DNA of 64,000 bases from Bacteroidota bacterium (GTDB lineage Bacteria > Bacteroidota > Bacteroidia > Chitinophagales > Saprospiraceae): contig JAKQHM010000052.1 in assembly GCA_029572935.1 (NCBI GenBank), positions 62,001 through 126,000 of the forward strand. Reading direction: 5' to 3'. Below the pieces are notes generated by a model. That model saw nothing but the letters and a program-made list of their open reading frames with translations. It was not told the origin of the DNA and did no database searches. How positions within the stretch are numbered: position 1 is the first letter of the stretch; every line of letters starts with the position of its first letter. The position numbers were made by a program, and so were the translations under genes. Positions 31,305 through 39,304 of the stretch are shown piece after piece.

Positions 31305-32792
31305 ATGGACTCCAGACGCATACAATCCGCATTGATTTCTGTTTTCAACAAAGAGGGCCTTGAGCCCATCATTCGCCTGATGCACGATATGGGCATTGTG
31401 ATGTATTCCACCGGCGGTACCCAGGAATATATCGAATCCCTGGAAGTTCCCGTGGTCAGTGTAGAAACCATTACAGGGTACCCATCTATTCTGGGCGGCC
31501 GGGTCAAAACCCTGCACCCTAAGGTCTTCGGTGGTATTCTGGCCATGCGCAATGAAGATCACCTCAGCCAGCTGGCCCATTTTCAAATCCCTTCCATCGA
31601 CCTCGTCGTTGTGGATCTGTATCCCTTTGAAGAAACCCTGGCCTCCACCGACGACGAATCTGCCATCATTGAGAAAATTGATATCGGAGGTGTTTCCCTC
31701 ATCCGGGCCGCCGCTAAAAATTTCAAAGACGTCGTCGTGATTGGTTCAAGGCAAGGGTATGCTGCATTAAAGGATATTTTGGGCAACAATGGCATCACCC
31801 GAATGGAAACGCGCAAAAAACTGGCGTATGAGGCATTTTCCGTAACGGCCAGGTACGATACCCTTATCCGCGATTACTTTGCAGGCGGTATGGGAAGAAT
31901 CTCTTTGAGGTATGGAGAAAATCCCCACCAGAAAGCATGGTTTGAGGGGGATCTGGGACTCGAGTACCTACATGGCAAGGAGTTGTCCTATAACAATATA
32001 CTGGATGTCGATGCTGCCATGAACCTTATGTCGGATTTTAAATCAGAAAATCCGTGTTTTGCCATTTTGAAGCACAACAATGTCTGTGGTATTGCAGTGC
32101 GCGATACCCTGGCCGCTGCCTGGAAGGATGCACTAGCTGGAGATCCTGTTTCTGCATTTGGCGGGATCCTGATCTGCAACCGTCCGGTGGATCTTCAGAC
32201 CGCGACTGAAATTGACAAACTGTTTTACGAGGTCCTGATTGCTCCTGATTTTGATATGGATGCTTTTGGGCTGCTCAGTTCCCGAAAAGCCAGAATTCTG
32301 ATGAAAGTGATCAGCTGGCCTCAAGGTCGGGTCCAGGTGCGGACGGCACTCTCTGGGCAATTGATCCAGCAAAAGGACAGCGCACTCCCCCGGGAGTCTG
32401 ACCTAAAACCGGTAACCGTACTTCATCCCGATGAACGCGAGATCCGGGATCTCTTGTTTGCTGCTAAATGCACCAAGCATTTGAAATCCAATGCCATTGC
32501 CCTTGTACGAGACAGCCAGCTCATCGGAATGGGTTGTGGCCAGACATCCAGAGTGGATGCCTGCCGACAGGCCATTGCCAAGGCCCTTGCTATGGGATTT
32601 GAGACGACAGGCTCAGTTCTTAGCTCTGAGGCGTTTTTTCCTTTTCCGGATTGTGTGGAGCTGGCTGCAGAAGCCGGGGTGACAGCCATCATCCAGCCAG
32701 GCGGTTCGGTCAATGACGAAAAAAGTATCAACCGGGCAAATGAACTGGGAGTCAAGATGGTACTCTCTGGAATCAGACAATTTAAACACTAG
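31305..32792 (+). CDS. purH: Bifunctional AICAR transformylase / IMP cyclohydrolase
   Basis: The 495-residue enzyme catalyses the last two steps of purine synthesis: formyl transfer to AICAR, then ring closure to IMP. The N-terminal cyclohydrolase domain has STGGT, KTLHPKVFGG and IDIGGVSLIRAAAKNF. The transformylase domain follows with RYGENPHQKAWF, LKHNNVCGIA, DPVSAFGG and the C-terminal QPGGSVNDEKSI. Start ATG 31305 gives MDSRRIQSALISVFNK. The product is normal in length and all motifs look intact. coaX follows 11 nt downstream. Confidence 0.95.
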   Translation: MDSRRIQSALISVFNKEGLEPIIRLMHDMGIVMYSTGGTQEYIESLEVPVVSVETITGYPSILGGRVKTLHPKVFGGILAMRNEDHLSQLAHFQIPSIDLVVVDLYPFEETLASTDDESAIIEKIDIGGVSLIRAAAKNFKDVVVIGSRQGYAALKDILGNNGITRMETRKKLAYEAFSVTARYDTLIRDYFAGGMGRISLRYGENPHQKAWFEGDLGLEYLHGKELSYNNILDVDAAMNLMSDFKSENPCFAILKHNNVCGIAVRDTLAAAWKDALAGDPVSAFGGILICNRPVDLQTATEIDKLFYEVLIAPDFDMDAFGLLSSRKARILMKVISWPQGRVQVRTALSGQLIQQKDSALPRESDLKPVTVLHPDEREIRDLLFAAKCTKHLKSNAIALVRDSQLIGMGCGQTSRVDACRQAIAKALAMGFETTGSVLSSEAFFPFPDCVELAAEAGVTAIIQPGGSVNDEKSINRANELGVKMVLSGIRQFKH

Positions 32793-32803
32793 CATATCCC
32801 CAA

Positions 32804-33532
32804 TTGGCGAATCTGACCATCGATATGGGCAATACCCGAATCAAATTGGGTATGTTTGAGCGCAACATCCTGACTGGATGGGCATCTTTTCATTATGATC
32901 AGGAAGGCGAATTGATGGCATGGATGGAGGATCATCCCGTGGATTCATCCATTTTATCTTCTGTAAAAAGTGCGGATCATCCTTTGGTAAGAGAAATTCA
33001 GACCAGATTCAATCCAAACCGATTTAACGGAAGATCTCCATTGCCTGTTTTACTGCAATACCAAACCCCCGATACTCTGGGGCAGGATCGAATAGCTGCC
33101 TTGTGCGGAGGTCAGGCTCTTTACCCGGAAAGGGATTTGTTCATTGTGAATGCGGGCAGTTGCATCACCTATGATCTGCTCACGAGATCAGGTATTTTTG
33201 AAGGAGGAAACATAGCACCCGGTATGAAAATGCGATGGCAGGCCATGCACGAGTTTACCGGCAGGTTGCCGCTGGTGGATCCCGATCAACGCGTAGAAAA
33301 TGACCAAATTTTGGGAAGAAACACTATAGAAGCACTGCTCTTGGGTGTAACTCAGGGAATCCAGGCTGAGATCGATCATTATTTTTCCATATTAAAATTA
33401 AAATACCCCGGTCTGGAGCTCGTTATGTCTGGTGGCGACGCGGTCTACCTCTCCGCACTGGAGGGTCGGGCTATGATCCTTGAACCCAATCTGGTCCTGT
33501 ATGGACTGAACCAAATACTTCAACATTCATGA
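32804..33532 (+). CDS. coaX: Type III pantothenate kinase
   Basis: The 242-residue protein phosphorylates pantothenate in the first step of coenzyme A synthesis. Motifs: LTIDMGNTRIKLG (phosphate-binding, residues 4-16), TPDTLGQDRIAAL, NAGSCITYDLL and GGNIAPGMKMR with ALHE-like AMHEFTGRLP. The start is a TTG, 11 nt after purH, with no ATG at an equivalent place. It overlaps the next gene by 4 nt. Confidence 0.92.
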   Translation: MANLTIDMGNTRIKLGMFERNILTGWASFHYDQEGELMAWMEDHPVDSSILSSVKSADHPLVREIQTRFNPNRFNGRSPLPVLLQYQTPDTLGQDRIAALCGGQALYPERDLFIVNAGSCITYDLLTRSGIFEGGNIAPGMKMRWQAMHEFTGRLPLVDPDQRVENDQILGRNTIEALLLGVTQGIQAEIDHYFSILKLKYPGLELVMSGGDAVYLSALEGRAMILEPNLVLYGLNQILQHS

Positions 33533-34857
33533 AAAGAAATTTCCTGTTCCTGGCTATGTTATTCTGCGCGGCGGGAGCCGGCGCCCAGAACTACGAATTT
33601 TCACCCTTATCCCGTTTTGGTCTGGGTGACTTGCAAAGATTGAGATCCCCCTTTTCACTGCACATGGGTGGAGCCGGGGTAGCCTATACCCATGCAGATG
33701 AATTTAATTTCAGCAATCCCGCTTCTCTCGGTTTCTTGAAGATCACGGATGCGGAACTGGGATTCTATGCCCGCTATAACGAGCTCAGCGATCCCGGAGA
33801 CAATACTGCAACGGACTGGTCCGGTAATATGAATTACATTCAGCTTGGTATCCCCCTGTTTAATTCAATCAATCAGGCACTGGAGCGAAAAGAGGTGAAA
33901 CATCCCATGGGAATCAGTCTCGGCCTCAGTCCTTACTCCAATACCGGATACCGCTATGTTGTACAGGACAGTTCGGATCTGGGTGGAAGGACCATCCGCG
34001 AGCAGGAAGGCCAGGGTGGATTAAGTAAGTTCATTCTGGGATATGGGTATCGCCACGGAAATTTCGGAATGGGAATTTCCGCATCCTACATTTTTGGATC
34101 GGTACAATACAGCCAATCCTACCGCTTTCCAGACCTTCCCGGATCCGCTGGAGATTATTCGCAGGATAGATTTCATGGGGACGGATTTGAGCTGGGCCTG
34201 GGATTTATTTATAGTCACCGGGTCAATAAAAAATCCATGGCTAAGGATAAATCCATCAAGGCACAAACCCTCAATTTTGGATTCAATCTGATCCTGCCCT
34301 CACAGTTGAATTTTTCACGGGATTTCCTGCAATATTCCAGATTAAATGTGGCAGGAGGTGTCGTAGATACGATCCGCTACGAACAGGATTCCCGCAGTAC
34401 GGCCAGCACCCCTTTAAAGATCACCATGGGTGTGTCTTACAACCATAAAGATAAAAGGATCTTGATGGCCGATCTGAGTTACGAATCCTGGGGTTCTGCC
34501 AGTCTGCACGATTCCGGAAAAGGAACGCTCGCTGATTTTATCCGCATTCAGGCAGGAGGCATGTGGAAACCCTCACCTTCCGGATATGCCAGACTTTTCA
34601 ACAGGAGTCAATACCGATATGGCATTTTCTATGAAAATGGATACATCCAGTCCGGAGGCAAGGCCCTCATGGGCTATGGTTTGACTGCGGGGATTGCGCT
34701 GCCTTTTACTTTTCAGAGACAACTGGCTGTCATCAACCTGGGTATAGAAGCCGGCATGACCGGGATCAGCGAACTCGTTAGTTCCCGTTACATCCGGATC
34801 AACGCAGGTGTACGACTCAACGACAATGAGTGGTTTTTGAAAAGAAGGTACAACTAA
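33529..34857 (+). CDS. Outer-membrane beta-barrel protein, FadL/OmpP1-like
   Basis: The 442-residue protein has a signal peptide (MKRNFLFLAMLFCAAGAGAQ) and then NYEFSPLSRFGLGDL and GGAGVAY, which resemble the N-terminus of FadL-type channel proteins in Bacteroidota. Most of the rest alternates aromatic and polar residues as in a barrel of many strands, ending in a strand near RLNDNEWFLKRRYN. It is coupled to coaX by a 4-nt overlap, a combination I believe is common in Bacteroidota. The transported substrate is unknown. Confidence 0.75.
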   Translation: MKRNFLFLAMLFCAAGAGAQNYEFSPLSRFGLGDLQRLRSPFSLHMGGAGVAYTHADEFNFSNPASLGFLKITDAELGFYARYNELSDPGDNTATDWSGNMNYIQLGIPLFNSINQALERKEVKHPMGISLGLSPYSNTGYRYVVQDSSDLGGRTIREQEGQGGLSKFILGYGYRHGNFGMGISASYIFGSVQYSQSYRFPDLPGSAGDYSQDRFHGDGFELGLGFIYSHRVNKKSMAKDKSIKAQTLNFGFNLILPSQLNFSRDFLQYSRLNVAGGVVDTIRYEQDSRSTASTPLKITMGVSYNHKDKRILMADLSYESWGSASLHDSGKGTLADFIRIQAGGMWKPSPSGYARLFNRSQYRYGIFYENGYIQSGGKALMGYGLTAGIALPFTFQRQLAVINLGIEAGMTGISELVSSRYIRINAGVRLNDNEWFLKRRYN

Positions 34858-35357
34858 ACAATTTATATCAAACGATCCGGTTTTAGCATCATTCACCCGC
34901 GCAACGATCCTGCAGGCTTGCATTTTGAGTAGACCAAAGGGATTATTTCAATCCCAGGCTGCGGATCCTGAAGAACTTGATGATCAGGTACAGCAAAGTG
35001 CCCCACACCCCTGCAATGATGCCTATGGCAGCCCCAACAGCTAATCATGTATTTTATCTCCTGATGCCCACAGACTTTTTTTGCCGAAATCTGAATGATA
35101 GGCGGAAGGAAACTCTCAATGCAATACCGAGTCGGATTCAAAATTACCTATAATCTTATAGCTCTTTCCCCTTTGAAAGAAGTTGAAATGAATGAAGCCT
35201 GATTTTCCGGATGGAAAACAATTCTACAAACTTGATAAAAAAAGTTTACCTGTCAACTTATTGGATGGGCCCATATCACAGAAAAGCTAAATGAGAAAGA
35301 GAAACGAACAATCCAAAATTTTTGGATCGTCAAATCTTAATTATTGACAAAGCATCA
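34858..35357. other. Intergenic region with one possible frameshifted small gene
   Basis: The only coding signal in this ~500 bp is on the - strand at 34943-35048 (separate entry). The sequence from about 35150 to 35357 is AT-rich with no ORF, hairpin or promoter box that I can support. Confidence 0.6.
34943..35048 (-). pseudogene. Possible small membrane protein with a frameshift after the start codon
   Basis: On the - strand an open frame ends at 34943 and reads LAVGAAIGIIAGVWGTLLYL followed by IIKFFRIRSLGLK, a convincing transmembrane segment with a basic tail. It has no start codon. An ATG (35048-35046) with an upstream AGGAGA lies directly before it but is one base out of frame: removing one A after the ATG would give a 34-residue protein starting MLAVGAA. 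It is either a true small gene with a sequence error or a decayed one. Confidence 0.35.
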
Positions 35358-35717
35358 TTATAAACAGGGATATATAATAACATTCCATCTGGCGCCTTCT
35401 TTCTTAACGGAATATAAGTGACAATTCCGGTTTTGAACGGCTACATACCCTAAAACAGTTTTCACTGCTGCCATTTCTTCGTCTACCCATTCTTCAGTCA
35501 GGGCTTGGCCTGTTTTTGCAGATCCTTGTGTAGATTGGGTTAAAACCCATTGACCTTGGGTATTATGCTCGATCTTTCCCCGGATTTCACCGGTAGAATT
35601 TAATTCAGTCTGCAGATCCTTCATCAGCTTATCGGCAAAAAGATCTGTGTGGACCGTCTGGCTAAAAGAAAAACTAAGAAAGGATATCCAAAAACTGAGA
35701 ACGATCAAGTATTTCAT
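35358..35717 (-). CDS. Small secreted protein of unknown function
   Basis: The start at 35717 is chosen because it begins a signal peptide (MKYLIVLSFWISFLSFSFSQ) and a -7 box lies 18 nt upstream (35736-35743). The protein has 119 residues. The mature part holds GKIEHNTQGQWVLTQSTQ and ends WNVIIYPCL. There is no recognised domain. It stands alone between the outer-membrane barrel gene and crcB. Confidence 0.7.
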   Translation of the reverse strand: MKYLIVLSFWISFLSFSFSQTVHTDLFADKLMKDLQTELNSTGEIRGKIEHNTQGQWVLTQSTQGSAKTGQALTEEWVDEEMAAVKTVLGYVAVQNRNCHLYSVKKEGARWNVIIYPCL

Positions 35718-35735
35718 GGCAAATAAATTGTTGTA

Positions 35736-35743
35736 CAAAGTTA
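35736..35743 (-). promoter_or_regulatory. -7 promoter box for the small secreted protein
   Basis: The - strand sequence TAACTTTG matches TAnnTTTG and ends 18 nt before the ATG at 35717. Confidence 0.5.
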
Positions 35744-35795
35744 AGGAACTTACCCCCATCCGGAGAATTATTTTTAAACGTTACCGGCTAGCGGA

Positions 35796-36182
35796 TCAAA
35801 GGATTTTAGGAGATACTGAAATACCCGCCCAAAGTGCCAGCAGGCAGCCTAATATGCTGATGGACGTGTAAATAAGGGCCGTTTGCCATTGTCCCGATCC
35901 TATTAACTCAAGGTTTTCAAGACTGAAGGTACTGAAGGTACTTAGCCCTCCACAAAAACCTGCTGCAAAAAGATACCAGGACCAGTCCCGGTTGGGAGAC
36001 AGAGTATAGCGATGTGCAATAAGGCCCAAAATGAAACAGGCGATCAGGTTGGCGGTCAGGGTGGCGATATAGAAGGACTTTCCCTGAAGGAAATCTTGTC
36101 TGCTGATCAGCAATCTGAGCATGCTTCCTGAGCCGCCGCCCGCAAACACCAGCAAGTAATACTGCCACTGCATATTATCCAT
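35796..36182 (-). CDS. crcB: Fluoride exporter CrcB/Fluc
   Basis: The 128-residue protein has four predicted membrane helices and the family motifs GGGSGSMLRL near the N-terminus, TANLIACFILG in helix 2 and GFCGGLSTFSTFSLE in helix 3, which line the fluoride pore. It works as a dual-topology dimer in the inner membrane. The start overlaps the upstream WecA-like gene by 8 nt, so it lacks its own leader and no fluoride riboswitch is seen. An ATG three codons in is possible. Confidence 0.92.
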   Translation of the reverse strand: MDNMQWQYYLLVFAGGGSGSMLRLLISRQDFLQGKSFYIATLTANLIACFILGLIAHRYTLSPNRDWSWYLFAAGFCGGLSTFSTFSLENLELIGSGQWQTALIYTSISILGCLLALWAGISVSPKIL

Positions 36183-37233
36183 TTGTACTTTGCAGCTCCC
36201 GGTTCCGGTTCAGAAGGTGGATCAGAAAGGAAAACAATATTCCAAAAAGCAAGATCAGTAGCATGAGCATCATATTGCCCCACTCAGTCAGAAGCGCTAC
36301 CATGACGATCATCAAGGTATTGACAGTTATTAAAATGGAAGTCGCCTGCAGATGGTTATAGCCCATGGATACCAAGACGTGGTGGATATGCTGTTTATCT
36401 GCACGGAAGGGAGATTTGCCCTCCCAGATCCGGATGATGGTCACACGCAGGGTATCGTAAAGGGGAATAAACAACAGGGCCATGGCCAACGCAGGTGCAG
36501 ATGACACCTGCATTTCCGGGGCTGGAAGTGAAGGATTGATCTCGATGAACCGGATGGCCAGGATGGCACAGGTGGTGCCCACAAGCATGGAGCCGGTATC
36601 CCCCATAAATATCTGAGCCGGGCTGATATTGTATTTCATGAATGCCATCAGCGATCCCACCAGAGAAAAAGCAATGATGCTGAGTACCACCTGATCAGTT
36701 TCCTTAAACCAGTAGCCAAAGGAAGTACATATCAGGATGCCTGTGCTGGCACAGAGGGTATTGATCCCATCGATGAGGTTGAATGCGTTGATCACCAGCA
36801 GGATGGTGAATATGGAAAAAATAACGGATGCCCATTCCGGCAATTCTCCTATGCCCATGATTCCGTAAAAACTGGTGATCCGGATATTGGCTTTGAAGAC
36901 AAGAATCACTGCCGCGAACAATTGGCCCAGCATTTTCTTGTAGGGTGTCAAGGGCATGATGTCATCCTTGGCCCCGATCAGAAAAATAATAACAAATGCA
37001 GACAGAATGTACTGCAGATTCCCAAAGACCTCAAATGGGGTCCACAATATGATGCTGAAAATTACTCCGGCGAAAATCCCAATACCTCCCAGGGTGGGTA
37101 TGCTTTTATGATGGGAAGCACGTTCCCCCGGATCATCCATTAATTTCTTGTACCTCGAAATTTTGATGATCGAGGGAATCGCCATGTATGTAAGCAGGAA
37201 GGCCGTAAGAAAGCAAATGATGATCTGATACAT
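36175..37233 (-). CDS. WecA/MraY-family undecaprenyl-phosphate sugar-1-phosphate transferase
   Basis: The 352-residue membrane enzyme has about ten helices. It transfers a sugar-1-phosphate (in WecA, GlcNAc-1-P) to undecaprenyl phosphate to start surface-glycan synthesis. Motifs: TLGGIGIFAG, KDDIMPLTPYKKMLGQ (Asp pair), NAFNLIDGIN, MGDTGSM and the HIHHVL histidine motif. These favour the WecA/TagO group over MraY. The glycan operon at the window's right end could use its product. It is the first gene before crcB. Confidence 0.9.
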   Translation of the reverse strand: MYQIIICFLTAFLLTYMAIPSIIKISRYKKLMDDPGERASHHKSIPTLGGIGIFAGVIFSIILWTPFEVFGNLQYILSAFVIIFLIGAKDDIMPLTPYKKMLGQLFAAVILVFKANIRITSFYGIMGIGELPEWASVIFSIFTILLVINAFNLIDGINTLCASTGILICTSFGYWFKETDQVVLSIIAFSLVGSLMAFMKYNISPAQIFMGDTGSMLVGTTCAILAIRFIEINPSLPAPEMQVSSAPALAMALLFIPLYDTLRVTIIRIWEGKSPFRADKQHIHHVLVSMGYNHLQATSILITVNTLMIVMVALLTEWGNMMLMLLILLFGILFSFLIHLLNRNRELQSTNG

Positions 37234-37248
37234 GGTTTGGGTCTGTCA

Positions 37249-37256
37249 CAAAGATA
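37249..37256 (-). promoter_or_regulatory. -7 promoter box for the WecA-like gene
   Basis: The - strand sequence TATCTTTG matches TAnnTTTG and ends 15 nt before the ATG at 37233. A TTTG (37284-37281) is 24 nt upstream, slightly too far for an ideal -33 element. Confidence 0.5.
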
Positions 37257-37295
37257 ATAAACTATCGGCAGTAGAAACAGCAAAGGCAGTCCGTC

Positions 37296-37523
37296 TCAGC
37301 TCGAAAGGAAATGCCACAATCTCCAAAGCAGATTGAACAAAATAGAAAACAGGATCATCGTGGTGAAGGGAAAATAAAAACGAAAATTTTCCCTTTCGAT
37401 CCGGATGTCTCCGGGCAATCTGCCCAACCAGTGCAACCAGGGACTGAAAAAGTAAAGCAATACACCCCCGGTCAGCAGAATGATACCGGCCAGGATCAGC
37501 CATTTTCCGGATTCGGGGTTCAT
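37296..37523 (-). CDS. DUF2905 small membrane protein
   Basis: The 75-residue protein has two membrane helices (GKWLILAGIILLTGGVLLYFF and FPFTTMILFSILFNLLWRLW) separated by LGRLPGDIRIERENFRFYFP, the DUF2905 signature. Function unknown. Its start overlaps the pth stop by 4 nt. The 99-aa ORF in another frame here is a shadow. Confidence 0.9.
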   Translation of the reverse strand: MNPESGKWLILAGIILLTGGVLLYFFSPWLHWLGRLPGDIRIERENFRFYFPFTTMILFSILFNLLWRLWHFLSS

Positions 37524-38098
37524 GGTTTAACAATTTTGACTCCATTGAATTTATTCATGGAAGCAGAAATTCCCTCCAGAGCCCAGCATAGGGCTGCATT
37601 CTTGCAGACTTCCAGTAATTCTGATAGATAGGCCTGTTCATTTTCACTCCATTTGCCCAGAACATAATCCACCTGCCTTCCTCTTTGAAAATTGGAACCA
37701 ATGCCTACCCTCATACGCGGATATTGAGAGGAGCCAAGTTGTGCCTGAATGTCCTTTAGTCCATTGTGTCCACCATCTGATCCGTTGCCCCGAATACGCA
37801 AACTGCCAAATTCCAGATTGAGATCGTCCGTGATCACCAGAATCTGATTGGCTTCTACGCGTTCTTTGAGCAACCAGTATCGTACGCACTTGCCGCTCAG
37901 GTTCATATAGGTGGTTGGTTTGAAGAGGATCAGGGAGCGACCTTTGAGTCTGGCTTCGGCGCGATGGCAATGTGTATCGTTCTGCCAGGAGGCTCCCAGT
38001 GCCGAGGCAAGAGCATCTGCTACTTCAAAGCCGATGTTGTGACGGGTGCCCATATAATCCACATGCATGTTCCCAAGACCAAAAATCAGGTACTTCAT
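37520..38098 (-). CDS. pth: Peptidyl-tRNA hydrolase
   Basis: The 192-residue enzyme releases tRNA from peptidyl-tRNA dropped by ribosomes. Motifs: LIFGLGNMHVDYMGTRHNIGF with the Asn and catalytic His (about residue 22), KPTTYMNLSGKCV, ITDDLNLEFGSLRIRGNGSDGGHNGLK and RMRVGIG. Length is normal. It is followed by the coupled DUF2905 gene, and divergent from the radical SAM gene. Confidence 0.94.
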   Translation of the reverse strand: MKYLIFGLGNMHVDYMGTRHNIGFEVADALASALGASWQNDTHCHRAEARLKGRSLILFKPTTYMNLSGKCVRYWLLKERVEANQILVITDDLNLEFGSLRIRGNGSDGGHNGLKDIQAQLGSSQYPRMRVGIGSNFQRGRQVDYVLGKWSENEQAYLSELLEVCKNAALCWALEGISASMNKFNGVKIVKP

Positions 38099-38113
38099 AG
38101 CCTAAATTTCGGG

Positions 38114-38141
38114 CAAATATAGTCTGTGCCCAAGCTTTCAA
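38114..38141 (-). promoter_or_regulatory. Promoter of pth
   Basis: The - strand sequence TATATTTG (38121-38114) matches the -7 consensus, 15 nt before the ATG. TTG (38141-38139) lies 17 nt upstream as a possible -33 element. Confidence 0.5.
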
Positions 38142-38168
38142 TGATCCCTTATTTGCATCTTTGCCCAT

Positions 38169-39185
38169 GTGAATGCAAATCAATGGAAGGACCGACTGGC
38201 TTTTGCCAGTAAACTCAACCCAGGCAAACTAATCAACGCTGCTCTGGTTTTCGGATCTTATTTGTATTCCAGGTGGACCGGCGTGCCCGTGTCCAAAGGC
38301 CTGCCACTCAGTCTTTCCCTTGAACCCACTACGGCTTGCAATCTGAGATGTCCTGAATGTCCTTCTGGTCTCAGGTCTTTTACCCGACCTACCGGCAACC
38401 TGAAGGACACATTATTTGATAAGGTCCTGGACGAGGTGGCTCCTCATGTCATAGCTTTCACTTTTTATTTTCAGGGTGAACCTTTTATTCATTCAGGGCT
38501 GTGCAGCATGATCGAAAAGGCCCATAAAAAGGGATTGTACACGATAGTGTCCACCAATGGTCATTTTTTAGATCAGGAACAATGTGAGGAGATCGTGCGG
38601 AGTGGACTGGACAGATTGATCGTTTCGGTGGATGGAGCAAGTCAGGAAATCTATGAAACCTATCGCAAGGGTGGCCAGCTGACCCAGGTCACTTCCGGTA
38701 TTGAAAGACTGATCCAAACCCGTGCGAGATTGAAATCCCGCAAACCATATCTGATCCTTCAGCATATTGTTTTTAAACATAATGAAGATCAATTGGCGGA
38801 AATCAAGGCTCTGGCCAGCAAACTAAAAGTTGACAAACTGGAACTTAAAACAGCTCAGGTTTACGATTACGAGGAGGGTTCCGAGCTTATCCCCGAAACG
38901 GAGGTCTATGCGCGATATCAGAAGAAGGAATCCGGAGGGTTTGTCATCAAGAACCGACTCCTGAACCATTGTTGGAAAATGTGGCAGGGATGCGTAATCT
39001 GCTGGGACGGAAGGGTAGTCCCCTGCTGCTTTGACAAGGATGCTCGACACCAGATGGGAAATGTCAGTGAGGAGCGTCTCGCTGTAATATGGAGATCGCC
39101 CGATTATCTAAAATTCCGTCAGAGGATACTCGAAAACAGGAAGGGCATTGATATCTGTACCAATTGTACAGAAGGAGGTTTTTAG
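38169..39185 (+). CDS. Radical SAM protein with SPASM domain, substrate unknown
   Basis: The 338-residue protein starts at GTG. CNLRCPECPSG (about residues 58-68) supplies the CxxxCxxC ligands of the [4Fe-4S] cluster that cleaves S-adenosylmethionine. FYFQGEPFIH and SVDGASQEIYETYRKGG are typical of the MoaA/SPASM group. The C-terminal SPASM domain has C..MWQGCVICWDGRVVPCC, then CTNC, for extra clusters. Members of this group modify peptides or enzymes or act in cofactor synthesis. No precursor peptide or partner enzyme is visible nearby, so the substrate is open. Confidence 0.88.
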   Translation: MNANQWKDRLAFASKLNPGKLINAALVFGSYLYSRWTGVPVSKGLPLSLSLEPTTACNLRCPECPSGLRSFTRPTGNLKDTLFDKVLDEVAPHVIAFTFYFQGEPFIHSGLCSMIEKAHKKGLYTIVSTNGHFLDQEQCEEIVRSGLDRLIVSVDGASQEIYETYRKGGQLTQVTSGIERLIQTRARLKSRKPYLILQHIVFKHNEDQLAEIKALASKLKVDKLELKTAQVYDYEEGSELIPETEVYARYQKKESGGFVIKNRLLNHCWKMWQGCVICWDGRVVPCCFDKDARHQMGNVSEERLAVIWRSPDYLKFRQRILENRKGIDICTNCTEGGF

Positions 39186-39215
39186 CCTCGAATATTTTAA
39201 ATGATACAAATAAAT

Positions 39216-39260
39216 AGGCCGGTCCCTTATGCTATATTATTTAGGCTGAGGAACCGGCCT
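39216..39260. terminator. Stem-loop between convergent genes, probable bidirectional terminator
   Basis: AGGCCGGTCCC (39216-39226) pairs with GGAACCGGCCT (39250-39260) except for one C-A mismatch, around a 23-nt loop. It lies between the convergent radical SAM and metalloprotease genes. T-runs are weak on both sides. Confidence 0.5.
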
Positions 39261-39304
39261 TAAACTTTCAATCAGAGGAAATCCCTCTTAATTTAACTGA
39301 CAGA

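Noticed and set aside
35736-36182. Fluoride riboswitch upstream of crcB
   Set aside because: crcB begins inside the 3' end of the WecA-like gene, leaving no leader, and no riboswitch fold was found.
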